64,000 nt of DNA from JALZKA01 sp033856515 (GTDB taxonomy: Bacteria; Actinomycetota; Thermoleophilia; Solirubrobacterales; 70-9): the NCBI GenBank assembly GCA_033856515.1, contig JAWVEY010000020.1, positions 83,009 to 147,008 on the forward strand, written 5' to 3'. Numbering within the stretch: position 1 is the stretch's first letter; each line of letters starts with the position of its first letter. The translations under genes were made by a program, and so were the position numbers. The notes below the pieces were generated by a model. The model was not told the origin of the DNA and did not search any database. It worked only from the letters and a program-made list of their open reading frames with translations. Positions 7,768 through 16,126 of the stretch are shown here, piece after piece.

Positions 7768-8987
7768 GGGCCCGTGTACTGGCACTTCTCGCGCTCCTGC
7801 TCCTCTCGCTGGGCCTCGTGGCCGGCTGCGGAGGGGGCGACTCGACGACAACGGTCACAACCGAGACGGGGGGCGGCAAGCCCATCGGGAATGGCGCGGA
7901 CTTCGACGCACAGGCCGTCTATGACCGTGCGGCACCGGGCGTCGTCACCGTGCTCTCGGTGTTCGACAACGGAGGCAACAACAACCTCGGTGACGAGCTC
8001 GAACCCGGGAGCGGCCAGCTCCCGCCCGACGACGTCCCAAAGGCGGGGCAGGGCTCGGGCTTCGTCATCTCTGAGGACGGCGAGATCGTCACCAACGCGC
8101 ACGTCGTCACGGACGCGGAGGGACTGACCCTTGGCCAGACTGAAGCGCCGGAGATCCACCAGGCTTCGGAGGTGTTCGTTCAATTCCCCGATCGCAACTC
8201 GGTCGAGGCCGAGGTGATCGGCTATGACCCGTTCGGCGACGTCGCTCTCATCAAGGTCGACCCGGAAGGCCTCGACCTCCAGCCGGTCGAGATCGGCGAC
8301 ATCGAAGACGTCGGCGTTGGCGAACAGGTGGCCGCTATCGGCAGCCCGTTCGGGGAGCGTCAGTCGCTCTCGGTTGGGTACGTCTCGGCGCTCGACCGCT
8401 CGATCCCCTCGCTCACGAGCTTCCAGATCGACGGCGCGATCCAGACGGACGCGTCGATCAACCCGGGCAACTCGGGCGGGCCGCTGCTCGATTCCCAGGC
8501 CCATGTCATCGGGATCAACCAGCAGATCGATACCACCTCGGGCGGGAACCAGGGCGTCGGCTTCGCCGTGCCTGTGGACGTGTTCGAGCGCTCGGTCGAG
8601 CAGCTGCGCGACGACGGCGAGGTCGAGTACGCCTACATCGGCGTCGGCACCAAGCCGCTCTTCCCGCAGCTCGCCGAGGAGCTCGAGGTCGACGCCACCT
8701 CAGGCGCGATCGTCGAGGACGTGACACCGGACAGCCCCGCTGACGAGGCCGGACTGGAGCCGGGCGACCAGGAGATCGATTTCCAGGCGATCCCGTACAC
8801 GGTTGGCGGCGACATCATCGTCTCTGTCGACGGGCAAAAGATCGAAACCGAGGCGGATCTGCCGCGGATCGTCTCGCGCCTCGAGCCCGGTCAGGACGTC
8901 AAGCTGGGGATCATCCGAGACGGCGAGGAGATGGAGCTGGACATCACTCTGGGCACGCGGCCCAGAAGCGTTCCGCAGCTCGGCTAG
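7764..8987 (+). CDS. HtrA/DegP-type trypsin-like serine protease, lipoprotein, with PDZ domain
   Basis: 407 residues. A lipoprotein signal peptide ends at the lipobox LVAG|Cys22. The trypsin-like domain carries the triad His113 (VTNAHVV), Asp159 (FGDVALIKV) and Ser236 (NPGNSGGP). One C-terminal PDZ-like domain follows (about 295-395: SGAIVEDVTPDSPADEAGL). Proteases of this family cleave misfolded extracytoplasmic proteins or regulatory substrates. It is the third gene of a response regulator-kinase-protease operon, overlapping the kinase by 4 nt. Regulation by that two-component system is inference. Confidence 0.93.
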   Translation: MRARVLALLALLLLSLGLVAGCGGGDSTTTVTTETGGGKPIGNGADFDAQAVYDRAAPGVVTVLSVFDNGGNNNLGDELEPGSGQLPPDDVPKAGQGSGFVISEDGEIVTNAHVVTDAEGLTLGQTEAPEIHQASEVFVQFPDRNSVEAEVIGYDPFGDVALIKVDPEGLDLQPVEIGDIEDVGVGEQVAAIGSPFGERQSLSVGYVSALDRSIPSLTSFQIDGAIQTDASINPGNSGGPLLDSQAHVIGINQQIDTTSGGNQGVGFAVPVDVFERSVEQLRDDGEVEYAYIGVGTKPLFPQLAEELEVDATSGAIVEDVTPDSPADEAGLEPGDQEIDFQAIPYTVGGDIIVSVDGQKIETEADLPRIVSRLEPGQDVKLGIIRDGEEMELDITLGTRPRSVPQLG

Positions 8988-9020
8988 GACCCGGACGCCG
9001 CAACGCGTTACCGGCGTCCA

Positions 9021-9026
9021 TAGACT
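9021..9026 (+). promoter_or_regulatory. -10-like box TAGACT upstream of treT
   Basis: TAGACT ends 10 nt before the ATG at 9037 and there is no Shine-Dalgarno sequence. This fits a leaderless or very short-leader transcript and supports the ATG at 9037 over the longer open frame. Confidence 0.45.
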
Positions 9027-9036
9027 GCCCCGCCTC

Positions 9037-10269
9037 ATGCTCCAAGAAGTTGCTCTGGGCCAGCGCTCGCTGGCCGATTACACCCACATCGTCGGTAAGG
9101 AAACCGTCGAGGAGATCCGCGCGCTCGCTGAGCCCCTCCAGGGCAAGCGCGTCCTCCATGTGAACGCGACCGCGTTCGGCGGCGGCGTCTCGGAGATCCT
9201 CTACACGATCGTCCCCCTGATGCGCGACATCGGCCTCGACGCACACTGGCAGGTGATCCTGGGCGCGGAGGAGTTCTTCAACGTCACGAAGCTCATGCAC
9301 AACTCGCTCCAGGGCGACCCCGCATCGATCACCGACCAGCAGTGGGAGGTGTTCCAGGGCTACAACGCGATGAACGCCCGCGACCTGGAGGAGGGCTGGG
9401 ACGTGGTCATCGTCCACGACCCCCAGCCCGCCGGCCTCTTCAACAACGCCTCGGATAAATCGCGCCACTGGGTTTGGCGCTGCCACATCGACCTCTCGAC
9501 GCCGAACCCGTCCACGATCGAGCGCCTGCGGCCGCTGATTGCTCCGTACGAGGCGAGCGTCTGGCATATGCAGCAGTACGTCCCCGACGGGATCACGGAC
9601 GGAGTGCGGATCGTGCCGCCCGCAATTGACCCCTTGTCGCCCAAGAACATGGCTTTCTCGCCCGAGGATGCAGCCTTCGTCTCCGAGCAGTTCGGCATCG
9701 ACCCCGAGCGGCCCCTGCTCTGCCAGGTCTCGCGCTTCGACCCCTGGAAGGACCCGATGGGCGTGATCGACGCCTATCGCGCGGTCCGTGAGAAGGTGCC
9801 GGACGTGCAGCTCGCGCTCGTCGGCTCGATGGCGACGGACGATCCCGAGGGCTGGGACTTCTTCAACCGCACGATGGCCCACGCCGACGGAGACCCCGAC
9901 ATCAAGATCCTCTCCAACCTCAACAACGTGGGCGCGATCGAGGTGAACGCGTTCCAGTCGCAGGCGGACGTCTGCATTCAGAAGTCGACCCGCGAGGGAT
10001 TCGGGCTCACCGTCACCGAGGCGCTCTGGAAGGGGCGCCCGACGATCGGCGGCGATGTCGGCGGCATTCCGCTCCAGATCGTCGACGGCGAGTCGGGATA
10101 CCTGGTCTCCTCTTCCGAGGAGTGCGCGCAGCGGAGCCTCGAGATCTTGAGCGACCCGGATTTGGCCAAGCGGATCGGGAAAGCAGGCAAGGAGCATGCG
10201 CGAAAGAACTTCCTCAGCCCCCGGCTCCTTCGCGACTGGCTCAAGATCTTCACTGAGATCGACGTATAG
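9037..10269 (+). CDS. treT: Trehalose glycosyltransferring synthase (TreT-type, GT4)
   Basis: 410 residues. TreT makes trehalose from NDP-glucose and glucose in one reversible step in the cytoplasm. The whole protein follows the archaeal/bacterial TreT pattern from memory: LLHVNAT-like RVLHVNATAFGGGVSEIL, VPLMRDIGLDAHW, EEFFNVTKLMHNSLQG, HDPQPAGLF, WRCHIDLS, QVSRFDPWKDP, DDPEGW and the GT4 signature REGFGLTVTEALWKG. The open frame extends upstream to 8803, but that part overlaps htrA and lacks family resemblance. It is followed by a GT20 gene, so two trehalose-related enzymes sit side by side. Confidence 0.9.
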   Translation: MLQEVALGQRSLADYTHIVGKETVEEIRALAEPLQGKRVLHVNATAFGGGVSEILYTIVPLMRDIGLDAHWQVILGAEEFFNVTKLMHNSLQGDPASITDQQWEVFQGYNAMNARDLEEGWDVVIVHDPQPAGLFNNASDKSRHWVWRCHIDLSTPNPSTIERLRPLIAPYEASVWHMQQYVPDGITDGVRIVPPAIDPLSPKNMAFSPEDAAFVSEQFGIDPERPLLCQVSRFDPWKDPMGVIDAYRAVREKVPDVQLALVGSMATDDPEGWDFFNRTMAHADGDPDIKILSNLNNVGAIEVNAFQSQADVCIQKSTREGFGLTVTEALWKGRPTIGGDVGGIPLQIVDGESGYLVSSSEECAQRSLEILSDPDLAKRIGKAGKEHARKNFLSPRLLRDWLKIFTEIDV

Positions 10270-10334
10270 ATCTCTGAGCGACGCAAGTCGCGAATCAAGC
10301 AGGTGCCGGTGGTCGTCTTCTCTAAGTTCAAACC

Positions 10335-11801
10335 GTGAGCGAGAGACTTGTAATCGTCTCGAATCGCGGCCCTGCCCAGTTCGAACTGGACGAAGACGGC
10401 CAGCGCGTGGTTCGCCGCGGCGGTGGCGGGTTGGTGACCGCGCTGACCGGCCTGGTCGCGCAGCGAAAGGCGCTCTGGATTGCTTCCGCGATGACCGAGG
10501 AGGACGCCGAGGTCGAGCGGGAGCTGGGCGGGGAGCCGCTCCACATCGAGCTGGACGGGGTCGACTACGAGGTGTTACTGGTCGAGTCCGATCCGGACGC
10601 CTACGACCGCTTCTACAACGTGATCGCGAATCCGATCCTGTGGTTCATCCAGCACTACCTCTGGGACCTCTCGAACGCTCCCGACATCCGCCAGGAAGAG
10701 GCGGACGCATGGGACGAGGGCTATGTGGCGGTGAACCGGGACCTGGCTGAGGCTGTGATCCGCACGATCGAGGGCGAGGAAGACCCGCTCGTGATGCTCC
10801 ACGACTATCACCTCTACACAGCGCCGCTCCTGATTCGCAAGGCGCGGCCCGACGTCTTCCTCCAACACTTCGTCCACATCCCGTGGACCCAGGCTGACTC
10901 GTGGCGGGTTCTCCCGCAGCGCATACGCGAGGAGATCTACCGGGGCATGCTCGCCAACGACATCATCGGCTTTCACACCAACGCCTACTGCCGGAACTTC
11001 CTCCACTGCTGCAGGCACCTCATGGAGCTGGAAGTCGACTACGACCGGATGGTGGTCATTCACGAAGGCGGCGAGACCTGGGTGCGTGCCTACCCGCTCG
11101 GCATTGACGCGGAGCGCCTCGACCGCGCGGCTGCCTCGGACGAAGTTGCCGAATATGAGAAGGAGCTCCTCAAACGCCGGCGTGACCACTTGATCATCCG
11201 GGTGGACCGTGCCGACCTCTCGAAGAACGTCCTGCGCGGCTTCACCTCTTTCGACACCTTTCTCACGCAGCACCCCGAGTTCCGCGAGCGGGTCACCTTC
11301 ATCGCTCACCTGCAGCCTTCTCGCCTCGACATACCCGAGTACGCGGAGTACATGGAGCGGATCGAGGCTTTGGTGGCCGTCGTCAACCACCGGCATGGCA
11401 CGACGGACTGGATGCCGATCGACTTGCGGATCTACGAGAACTTCCCGGAGGCGGTCGCGCGCTACAAGCACTTCGACCTGCTGATGGTCACCTCGCTCTT
11501 CGATGGCATGAACCTGGTCGCGAAGGAGGCTCCCGCTGTATCGGAGCGCGACGGCGTGGTGATGCTCTCCGAGAACACGGGCGCCCATGAGGAGCTCGGC
11601 GACTGCACGCTTTCGGTGAACCCCTTTGACATCCAGGAGCAGGCGGACACGATCTATCGGGCTCTCACAATGGACCCCGAGGAGCGGCGGCTGCGTGCTG
11701 CACGGCTTCGTGAGATCGTGCGTGACCGGAATCCTGGGGTTTGGATCGACGAGCAGCTGGCGGACATTGAGCTGAAGCGCTCGGGCTCTACGGCCCCGTA
11801 A
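10335..11801 (+). CDS. otsA: GT20 family glycosyltransferase, trehalose-6-phosphate synthase-like
   Basis: 488 residues, GTG start 6 nt after a TAAGTT box. OtsA-type enzymes transfer glucose from UDP- or GDP-glucose to glucose-6-phosphate. Seen: a Gly-rich N-terminal loop RRGGGGLVTAL, HDYHLY (156-161), a HIPW motif, VDRADLSKN retaining the Arg/Lys pair that contacts the donor phosphates, and DGMNLVAKEAPA. Several motifs deviate from classical OtsA (HIPWTQ for HIPFPS, and SLFDGMN), so another acceptor such as glycerol phosphate is possible. No trehalose-phosphate phosphatase is adjacent. The 3' end overlaps the next, convergent gene by 14 nt. Confidence 0.8.
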   Translation: MSERLVIVSNRGPAQFELDEDGQRVVRRGGGGLVTALTGLVAQRKALWIASAMTEEDAEVERELGGEPLHIELDGVDYEVLLVESDPDAYDRFYNVIANPILWFIQHYLWDLSNAPDIRQEEADAWDEGYVAVNRDLAEAVIRTIEGEEDPLVMLHDYHLYTAPLLIRKARPDVFLQHFVHIPWTQADSWRVLPQRIREEIYRGMLANDIIGFHTNAYCRNFLHCCRHLMELEVDYDRMVVIHEGGETWVRAYPLGIDAERLDRAAASDEVAEYEKELLKRRRDHLIIRVDRADLSKNVLRGFTSFDTFLTQHPEFRERVTFIAHLQPSRLDIPEYAEYMERIEALVAVVNHRHGTTDWMPIDLRIYENFPEAVARYKHFDLLMVTSLFDGMNLVAKEAPAVSERDGVVMLSENTGAHEELGDCTLSVNPFDIQEQADTIYRALTMDPEERRLRAARLREIVRDRNPGVWIDEQLADIELKRSGSTAP

Positions 11802-13308
11802 CCGTCACCTTCCTCGTCTTCGACTTGCCCGGGTTGTAGGGGTAGCCCGGTTGGCGGCGGATTATGGCTCGGAAGGCGTAATGCCTTGTGGCCGTGGTGT
11901 TGGTGAAGCGGTAGCGGCCGGACCAGCGGCCTCCTCGGTCGGTTCGGCCGCCTTCGATGCGAATCCATTTGCCGGTGCCTCTCGCTTGGATCGCTACGCG
12001 GCGTTGCGCGTTTGCTGGGCCTGGGATGTGGACGTTGAAGCGGAGGGTGTCTCCGTTGGTGAGCCCCCGGGGTGGGGTCAAGGCTAGGCGGGGAACGGCT
12101 TTTGCTCGGAGGTCCAGGAAGCGCTCGATGACTTCGTGGGCTCCTTGCCAGTGGGCAATCCGGACCTCGCGGCTTGGTCCGGCGGGGATCCGCGTTTGGA
12201 AGCGGCCGTCGGGACCTGTGGTGGGGGTGGCTAGGACTCGCTCCGGTGGGCCGTCCGTGGTGTCGATCCTTGTGGCGACGCAGACCCCGGCGTTTCGTAC
12301 GGGCTGGCCGCCGGCGTCCGTCAGGGCGCCGATGACGGTGGCGGGCTCGTTGCTTTGTGTGGTCTGACGGCTGCCCGCGCCCTTGAAGCGGGCTCGGAGC
12401 ACCGAGCCGGTCGTTTCGCCGATTGGGCACTCGTTGTCGATCCGGACCGTGCGGGTCTCGCAGGTGTGGTTGGCCGTTGCTTCGGGCGCGAAGTCGGAGG
12501 CGCAGACGCGCAACTCGTTCGGGCCCTGGCGGAAGCCCGCTCCCGTCGTGTCGATCTGGAACTGGGGCGTCGCGTTGCCCGGGCATGGCCGCACGCGGAT
12601 CGCGACCCCGTCCTTGACGCTGCACTCGAGCACCCGCGACTCGAGTGGCTCGCCGTTCAGTTCGACCTCGACCGAGCGCACCCCGGAACCGGCGTCGGCG
12701 GCGTTCACCTCCAGCACCTGATCCCCGCGGCGCGAACCGGGCTCGGTGAGCGTGCCGCCGAGCTGGACCGTGGGTGGGGCGAGGTCGCGGAGGGTGAGCG
12801 CGATGCGCCGCATGTAGATGTAGGCGTCGCGCCCGTCGCCGCAGTCATCGCGGCTGAGGCAGGTAAGCCGGCTCGAGAAGTAGCTGCCTGCCGACCCTTC
12901 CCAGTCGATCGTGTGTAGGTCGCCGCGCACGCCATCGAGCAGCTCCTTGGCACCGCCTTCCAGGCCGATGTGGACCTGTGGGACGTGAGAGTTCTGGCTC
13001 GACGCGCTGACGCGCGCGGCCGCCCGGACGATCTCGGTGCCGTCAGGAGCGGTAATCGTCCACGCCCCATACCGGCCACTGCCGGTGCGCGAGGCACCGG
13101 GTTCATGGGTGATGCCTAGGCCGGGCCCCTCACAATCGGCGCTCGAGCGATACCGCTCGGAGCTCGAGTCGTAGGACACATCGTGATGCCCGGCGCCGTT
13201 CCGCTCGTAGCACTGGATTGCCTTGTAAGTGCCGCCATGCGCATCGGAGGCAAGGCCTGCAAACAGCGCGACTGCAAGGAGCGCGGCGGTGAGGATCGAT
13301 CGCTTCAT
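11788..13308 (-). CDS. Large secreted protein, unknown function
   Basis: 506 residues starting MKRSILTAALLAVALFAGLA, with a Sec signal peptide cleaved about at AHGGT. An AAAGGA Shine-Dalgarno sequence precedes this ATG; an upstream in-frame ATG is less likely. The mature protein is Cys-rich, with beta-sandwich-like segments: an N-terminal domain of about 180 residues (AWTITAPDGTEIVRAAARVSAS), a 'PPTVQLGGTLTEPGSRRGDQVLEVNAADAGSGVRSVEVELNG' type Ig-like segment (quoted in pieces: ADAGSGVRSVEVELNG), and a carboxypeptidase-regulatory-like segment (GALTDAGGQPVRNAGV). Such architecture is common among exported proteins of Thermoleophilia. It follows a Pro-rich membrane protein gene in the same operon. 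Confidence 0.75.
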   Translation of the reverse strand: MKRSILTAALLAVALFAGLASDAHGGTYKAIQCYERNGAGHHDVSYDSSSERYRSSADCEGPGLGITHEPGASRTGSGRYGAWTITAPDGTEIVRAAARVSASSQNSHVPQVHIGLEGGAKELLDGVRGDLHTIDWEGSAGSYFSSRLTCLSRDDCGDGRDAYIYMRRIALTLRDLAPPTVQLGGTLTEPGSRRGDQVLEVNAADAGSGVRSVEVELNGEPLESRVLECSVKDGVAIRVRPCPGNATPQFQIDTTGAGFRQGPNELRVCASDFAPEATANHTCETRTVRIDNECPIGETTGSVLRARFKGAGSRQTTQSNEPATVIGALTDAGGQPVRNAGVCVATRIDTTDGPPERVLATPTTGPDGRFQTRIPAGPSREVRIAHWQGAHEVIERFLDLRAKAVPRLALTPPRGLTNGDTLRFNVHIPGPANAQRRVAIQARGTGKWIRIEGGRTDRGGRWSGRYRFTNTTATRHYAFRAIIRRQPGYPYNPGKSKTRKVTVTGP

Positions 13309-13322
13309 GGTCAGAGGTCCTT

Positions 13323-13823
13323 TCATTGCTCAAAACCGAATTCAGGTGGTGCGGACGGCTGGGGTGAAGGGGGAGGAGGGCTAGGTGCGGGCGGCGGAGA
13401 ACTCGGCGCTGGAGTCGGCGCGGGAGCGGCGGGACGCAGCGGGGGGTTGGGCAAGCCCCCTCCAGGAGACTCAGGAAGAACCGATCCCTCCGACCCGGGC
13501 GCGCGATCCCGAAATGCACGGTCTCCTGGAGGGGGCTGCCCGACTCCTCGCGGCATGCGCCGCTCCTTCGACCGGACGTTTCTGTTGTTGGTGGGTTCTC
13601 TGGCCGCCAGATGGGTTGCCCCGACGGAGTCCTCGCCGACCGGGGAGGGGAAGGCCGGCGAGGACATGAGTGAGCCGAGGCCCACGTCGGGGGGCACGGG
13701 CGGGGTTCTGGGCGGCTCGAGTGCTTGTGCCACGAGGACCAGAGCGGCTATGGCAAGGGCCGAGAGGGCGGCTATGCGGGCCGCTGCTGTCCATCTGATC
13801 GCTAGTCGAGTTCGCCTTCCCAT
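13323..13823 (-). CDS. Membrane-anchored proline-rich protein, unknown function
   Basis: 166 residues. One N-terminal membrane helix (about 12-35, IAALSALAIAALVLVAQAL) is followed by an extracytoplasmic, disordered, Pro/Ser/Ala-rich region ending in PPPAPSPPPPSPQPSAPP. The stop codon lies 15 nt upstream of the secreted-protein gene, suggesting co-transcription. No catalytic motif is visible. Low-complexity coding of this kind can be spurious, but the helix and the operon position support a real gene. Confidence 0.55.
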   Translation of the reverse strand: MGRRTRLAIRWTAAARIAALSALAIAALVLVAQALEPPRTPPVPPDVGLGSLMSSPAFPSPVGEDSVGATHLAAREPTNNRNVRSKERRMPRGVGQPPPGDRAFRDRAPGSEGSVLPESPGGGLPNPPLRPAAPAPTPAPSSPPPAPSPPPPSPQPSAPPEFGFEQ

Positions 13824-13909
13824 GCGACCCGGACAACCCCGCGGGCCGCCGTCGCGCCCCCCTTGGCATGGCTCTGGGCCCGGAACCCCCGCTATCCTCC
13901 GCGGCCGTT

Positions 13910-14596
13910 TTGGCCAAGCTCATCCCTGAATACGAACTCGTTCTGATGCTCGATCCCGAGGTGCCCGATGAGCGCCGTGAGGAGATCGCGGTCAACGCTC
14001 GCCACCGGATCGAGGCTGGCGCGACGCTCAAGCAGGAGCGGACGTGGGGAACCCGGAAGATGTCTTACGAGATCGATCTGCGCAACGAGGCGGACTACCG
14101 CTTCTTCCGCTTCGAGGAGGGCAAGGGCGTCCTCGACGACCTCAACCACAACCTGAAGATCACCGACGGCGTCCTTCGCGTCCGGATCTTCACGGTGGAC
14201 CCACGCACTCCCGTGATCGACCCGCCGGCGCCGCTCGTGTTCACCCCGGGCTCGGACCGCCCCAGTGGCGGCCGTGGCCGCCGCGATGGCGGCTACGACG
14301 ATCGCCCGCCGCGTGCCCCTGAGCCCGAGTCGCCGGCCGCCGAGGCTGCCCCCGCACCGGACGCTCCGGCACCCGCGGCCCCGGCCCCCGAGGCCCCCGC
14401 CGCTGATGCTCCGGCTGCCGAGGCTCCCCCCGCTGATGGTCCGGCTGCCGAGGCCCCCCCTGCTGAAGCGCCGGCTGCCGAGGCGCCTCCCGCGGAAGCT
14501 GCACCGGCCGAAGCCGAGCCCGTCGCAGAGGCTCCGGCTGAGGCACCCGAGGCGCCCGAGGCCGCTCCGGCCGAGCCCGAGCAGCCCGCCGAGTAG
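13910..14596 (+). CDS. rpsF: Ribosomal protein bS6 with long acidic Ala/Pro/Glu tail
   Basis: A 30S platform protein that pairs with bS18. The core (about residues 1-98) is typical: YELVLMLDPEVPDERREEI, TLKQERTWGTRKMSYEI and YRFFRFEE. I prefer the TTG at 13910 (AKLIPEYELVLM), as homologues begin here and a TATCCT box lies at 13893-13898; an ATG at 13868 would add 14 atypical residues. After the core come ~30 Gly/Arg residues and then ~100 residues of Ala/Pro/Glu repeats (PAAEAPPAD units), roughly doubling the protein. First gene of rpsF-ssb-rpsR-rplI. Confidence 0.93.
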   Translation: MAKLIPEYELVLMLDPEVPDERREEIAVNARHRIEAGATLKQERTWGTRKMSYEIDLRNEADYRFFRFEEGKGVLDDLNHNLKITDGVLRVRIFTVDPRTPVIDPPAPLVFTPGSDRPSGGRGRRDGGYDDRPPRAPEPESPAAEAAPAPDAPAPAAPAPEAPAADAPAAEAPPADGPAAEAPPAEAPAAEAPPAEAAPAEAEPVAEAPAEAPEAPEAAPAEPEQPAE

Positions 14597-14707
14597 CCCT
14601 CTCCCCGCTATTTACGCCTTTCTTTTGTCAGGTGGGGCGAGAACGCGCCGACCCCGTCCTTAGACTGGAAAGCGAACCAATTTTCGAGACTTGGAAGGGG
14701 CAGCCAC

Positions 14708-15193
14708 ATGGCCGCATCGAACATCAACTCCGTCGTAGTAACTGGAAACCTCACGCGTGATCCCGAGCTTCGCCACACGCCAAGCGGGACTCCCGTCTGC
14801 AAGCTCCGCATTGCCGTCAACACCCGGCGGAAGTCAGGCGACCAGTGGGAGGACAAGCCCAACTACTTCGACGTGACCGTCTGGGGCGCGCAGGGTGAGA
14901 ACTGCTCGACCTACCTCGTCAAGGGGCGTCCGGTCGCGATCTCGGGCCGCCTCGAGTGGCGCGAGTGGCAGAACGACAACGGCGACAAGCGCCAGGCGGT
15001 CGAGATCATCGCCGAGACGGTGCAGTTCCTCGGCAGTCGCGACGGCTCCTCGGGCGGCGGCGGCGGCGGGAACGGCAACGGCGGCGAGAGCTTCGCCGGC
15101 GGCGACTCCGGCCTCCCGGCCGACACGTCGGACTTCGACTCGCCGGCGCCCGCCTCGGTCGGCTCGTCGTCCGACGACGACATTCCGTTCTAG
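14708..15193 (+). CDS. ssb: Single-stranded DNA-binding protein
   Basis: 161 residues. Binds ssDNA in replication and repair. The N-terminal OB fold (NSVVVTGNLTRDPELRHTPSGTPV through about residue 110) is canonical. A Gly-rich, disordered linker leads to the acidic C-terminal tip DDDIPF that recruits partner proteins. GGAAGGGGCAGCC upstream provides a ribosome binding site. It sits between rpsF and rpsR, the standard bacterial arrangement. Confidence 0.97.
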   Translation: MAASNINSVVVTGNLTRDPELRHTPSGTPVCKLRIAVNTRRKSGDQWEDKPNYFDVTVWGAQGENCSTYLVKGRPVAISGRLEWREWQNDNGDKRQAVEIIAETVQFLGSRDGSSGGGGGGNGNGGESFAGGDSGLPADTSDFDSPAPASVGSSSDDDIPF

Positions 15194-15207
15194 GCCTAGC
15201 TCCGGGC

Positions 15208-15240
15208 TATTGGGAGGTGCCTGAATGGGCGCCTCCCTAT
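15208..15240 (+). promoter_or_regulatory. Strong stem-loop between ssb and rpsR
   Basis: GGGAGGTGCC pairs with GGCGCCTCCC around a TGAATG loop, flanked by complementary ATT/TAT. It lies 15-47 nt after the ssb stop. It could be a partial terminator, an RNA-processing site or a ribosomal-protein leader element. There is no U-tract of terminator length. Confidence 0.55.
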
Positions 15241-15291
15241 ACTCGTGCTCACGCGTCGCCCCTTGATGAAGGGCGGCGCATTCGTTTCGAT

Positions 15292-15327
15292 ATGACCAGC
15301 TTTCAAGCCAAGAACGAGGCCCGCTAA
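15292..15327 (+). CDS. Possible 11-codon leader peptide abutting rpsR
   Basis: ATG to TAA encodes MTSFQAKNEAR, and the stop codon is directly followed by the rpsR GTG. A second hairpin (about 15253-15281, GCGTCGCCCC with GGGCGGCGC) lies upstream. It may be a translational-coupling leader or chance; there is no conservation evidence. Confidence 0.25.
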   Translation: MTSFQAKNEAR

Positions 15328-15651
15328 GTGGCCCGCAAGTCTCCTCCTCGATCTGAGCAGGGCCAATCGTCGAGCCGTTCCGGCTCCAGTTCGGGCTCGG
15401 GCTCAGGCCCGCGCCGCGGCGGTCCCGGCGGCAGGCGCGGCGAGCGCATCCGCCCACGCAAGTACACGAAGATCAACGCGGAGACGATCGACTACAAGGA
15501 CCTCAACCTCCTGCGCCGCTTCCTCTCGGATCGCGGCAAGGTCCGCTCCCGCCGAGTCACCGGCCTTTCCCGCCAGCACCAGCGCGAGCTCGCGCTCGCC
15601 GTGAAGCGGGCGCGCGAACTGGGGATGCTCCCCTACGTCGGCGAGCGTTAG
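15328..15651 (+). CDS. rpsR: Ribosomal protein bS18
   Basis: 107 residues, GTG start with GAGG about 9 nt upstream. 30S platform protein, partner of bS6. The conserved C-terminal part is clear: IDYKDLNLLRRFLSDRGKV, RRVTGLSRQHQRELALAVKRAREL. The N-terminal ~40 residues are Ser/Gly/Arg-rich (SSRSGSSSGSGSGPRRGG) and longer than in most bacteria. It lacks the Cys residues of zinc-binding bS18 forms. Confidence 0.95.
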   Translation: MARKSPPRSEQGQSSSRSGSSSGSGSGPRRGGPGGRRGERIRPRKYTKINAETIDYKDLNLLRRFLSDRGKVRSRRVTGLSRQHQRELALAVKRARELGMLPYVGER

Positions 15652-15661
15652 AGACGCAATC

Positions 15662-16114
15662 GTGGCGCAGGCGATCCTCCTCAAAGACGTTGAGGACCTC
15701 GGCGAGGCCGGCGACGCCGTCGACGTTTCTCCCGGGTACCTCAGGAACTTCCTGGTGCCCCGCAAGCTCGCACAGCCTGCAACCAGCGGCGCTCTCGAAG
15801 AGGCGCAGCGCCGCCGGGAGGCCGCCGAGCAGGCGGCCAAGGTGGCGGAGGAGCGTGCCGGCGAAACGGCCGCACTTCTCGCCAAGACCGTCCTGACGAT
15901 CCAGCACCGCGCCGGCGAGGACGGAAAGCTCTTCGGCTCAGTCACGAACGCCGAGATCGCCGAGGCGATCGCCGAGGCACGCGGCCTCAAGATCGACCGC
16001 AAGAAGATCAAGCTCGACGACCCGATCCGCGAGGTCGGCACCTACATGGTCGAGGTCGAGCTCGGCGGCGGCCAGACCGCCAGCGTCAAGACGATCGTCG
16101 CCGAAGCGCACTAG
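15662..16114 (+). CDS. rplI: Ribosomal protein bL9
   Basis: 150 residues, GTG start 10 nt after rpsR. 50S protein at the base of the L1 stalk. The N-terminal signature DVEDLGEAGDAVDVSPGYLR-NFLVPRKLA is present, then a long charged helix (EEAQRRREAAEQAAKVAEERA) and the C-terminal domain (GEDGKLFGSVTNAEIAEAI). Last gene of the ribosomal operon; a 44-bp nested palindrome follows. Confidence 0.97.
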   Translation: MAQAILLKDVEDLGEAGDAVDVSPGYLRNFLVPRKLAQPATSGALEEAQRRREAAEQAAKVAEERAGETAALLAKTVLTIQHRAGEDGKLFGSVTNAEIAEAIAEARGLKIDRKKIKLDDPIREVGTYMVEVELGGGQTASVKTIVAEAH

Positions 16115-16126
16115 CGCTTCCGGGGC

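Noticed and set aside
11957..12367. Plus-strand frames within the large secreted protein gene
   Set aside because: No start signals or recognisable domains; the minus-strand frame has a signal peptide, Cys pattern and operon context.
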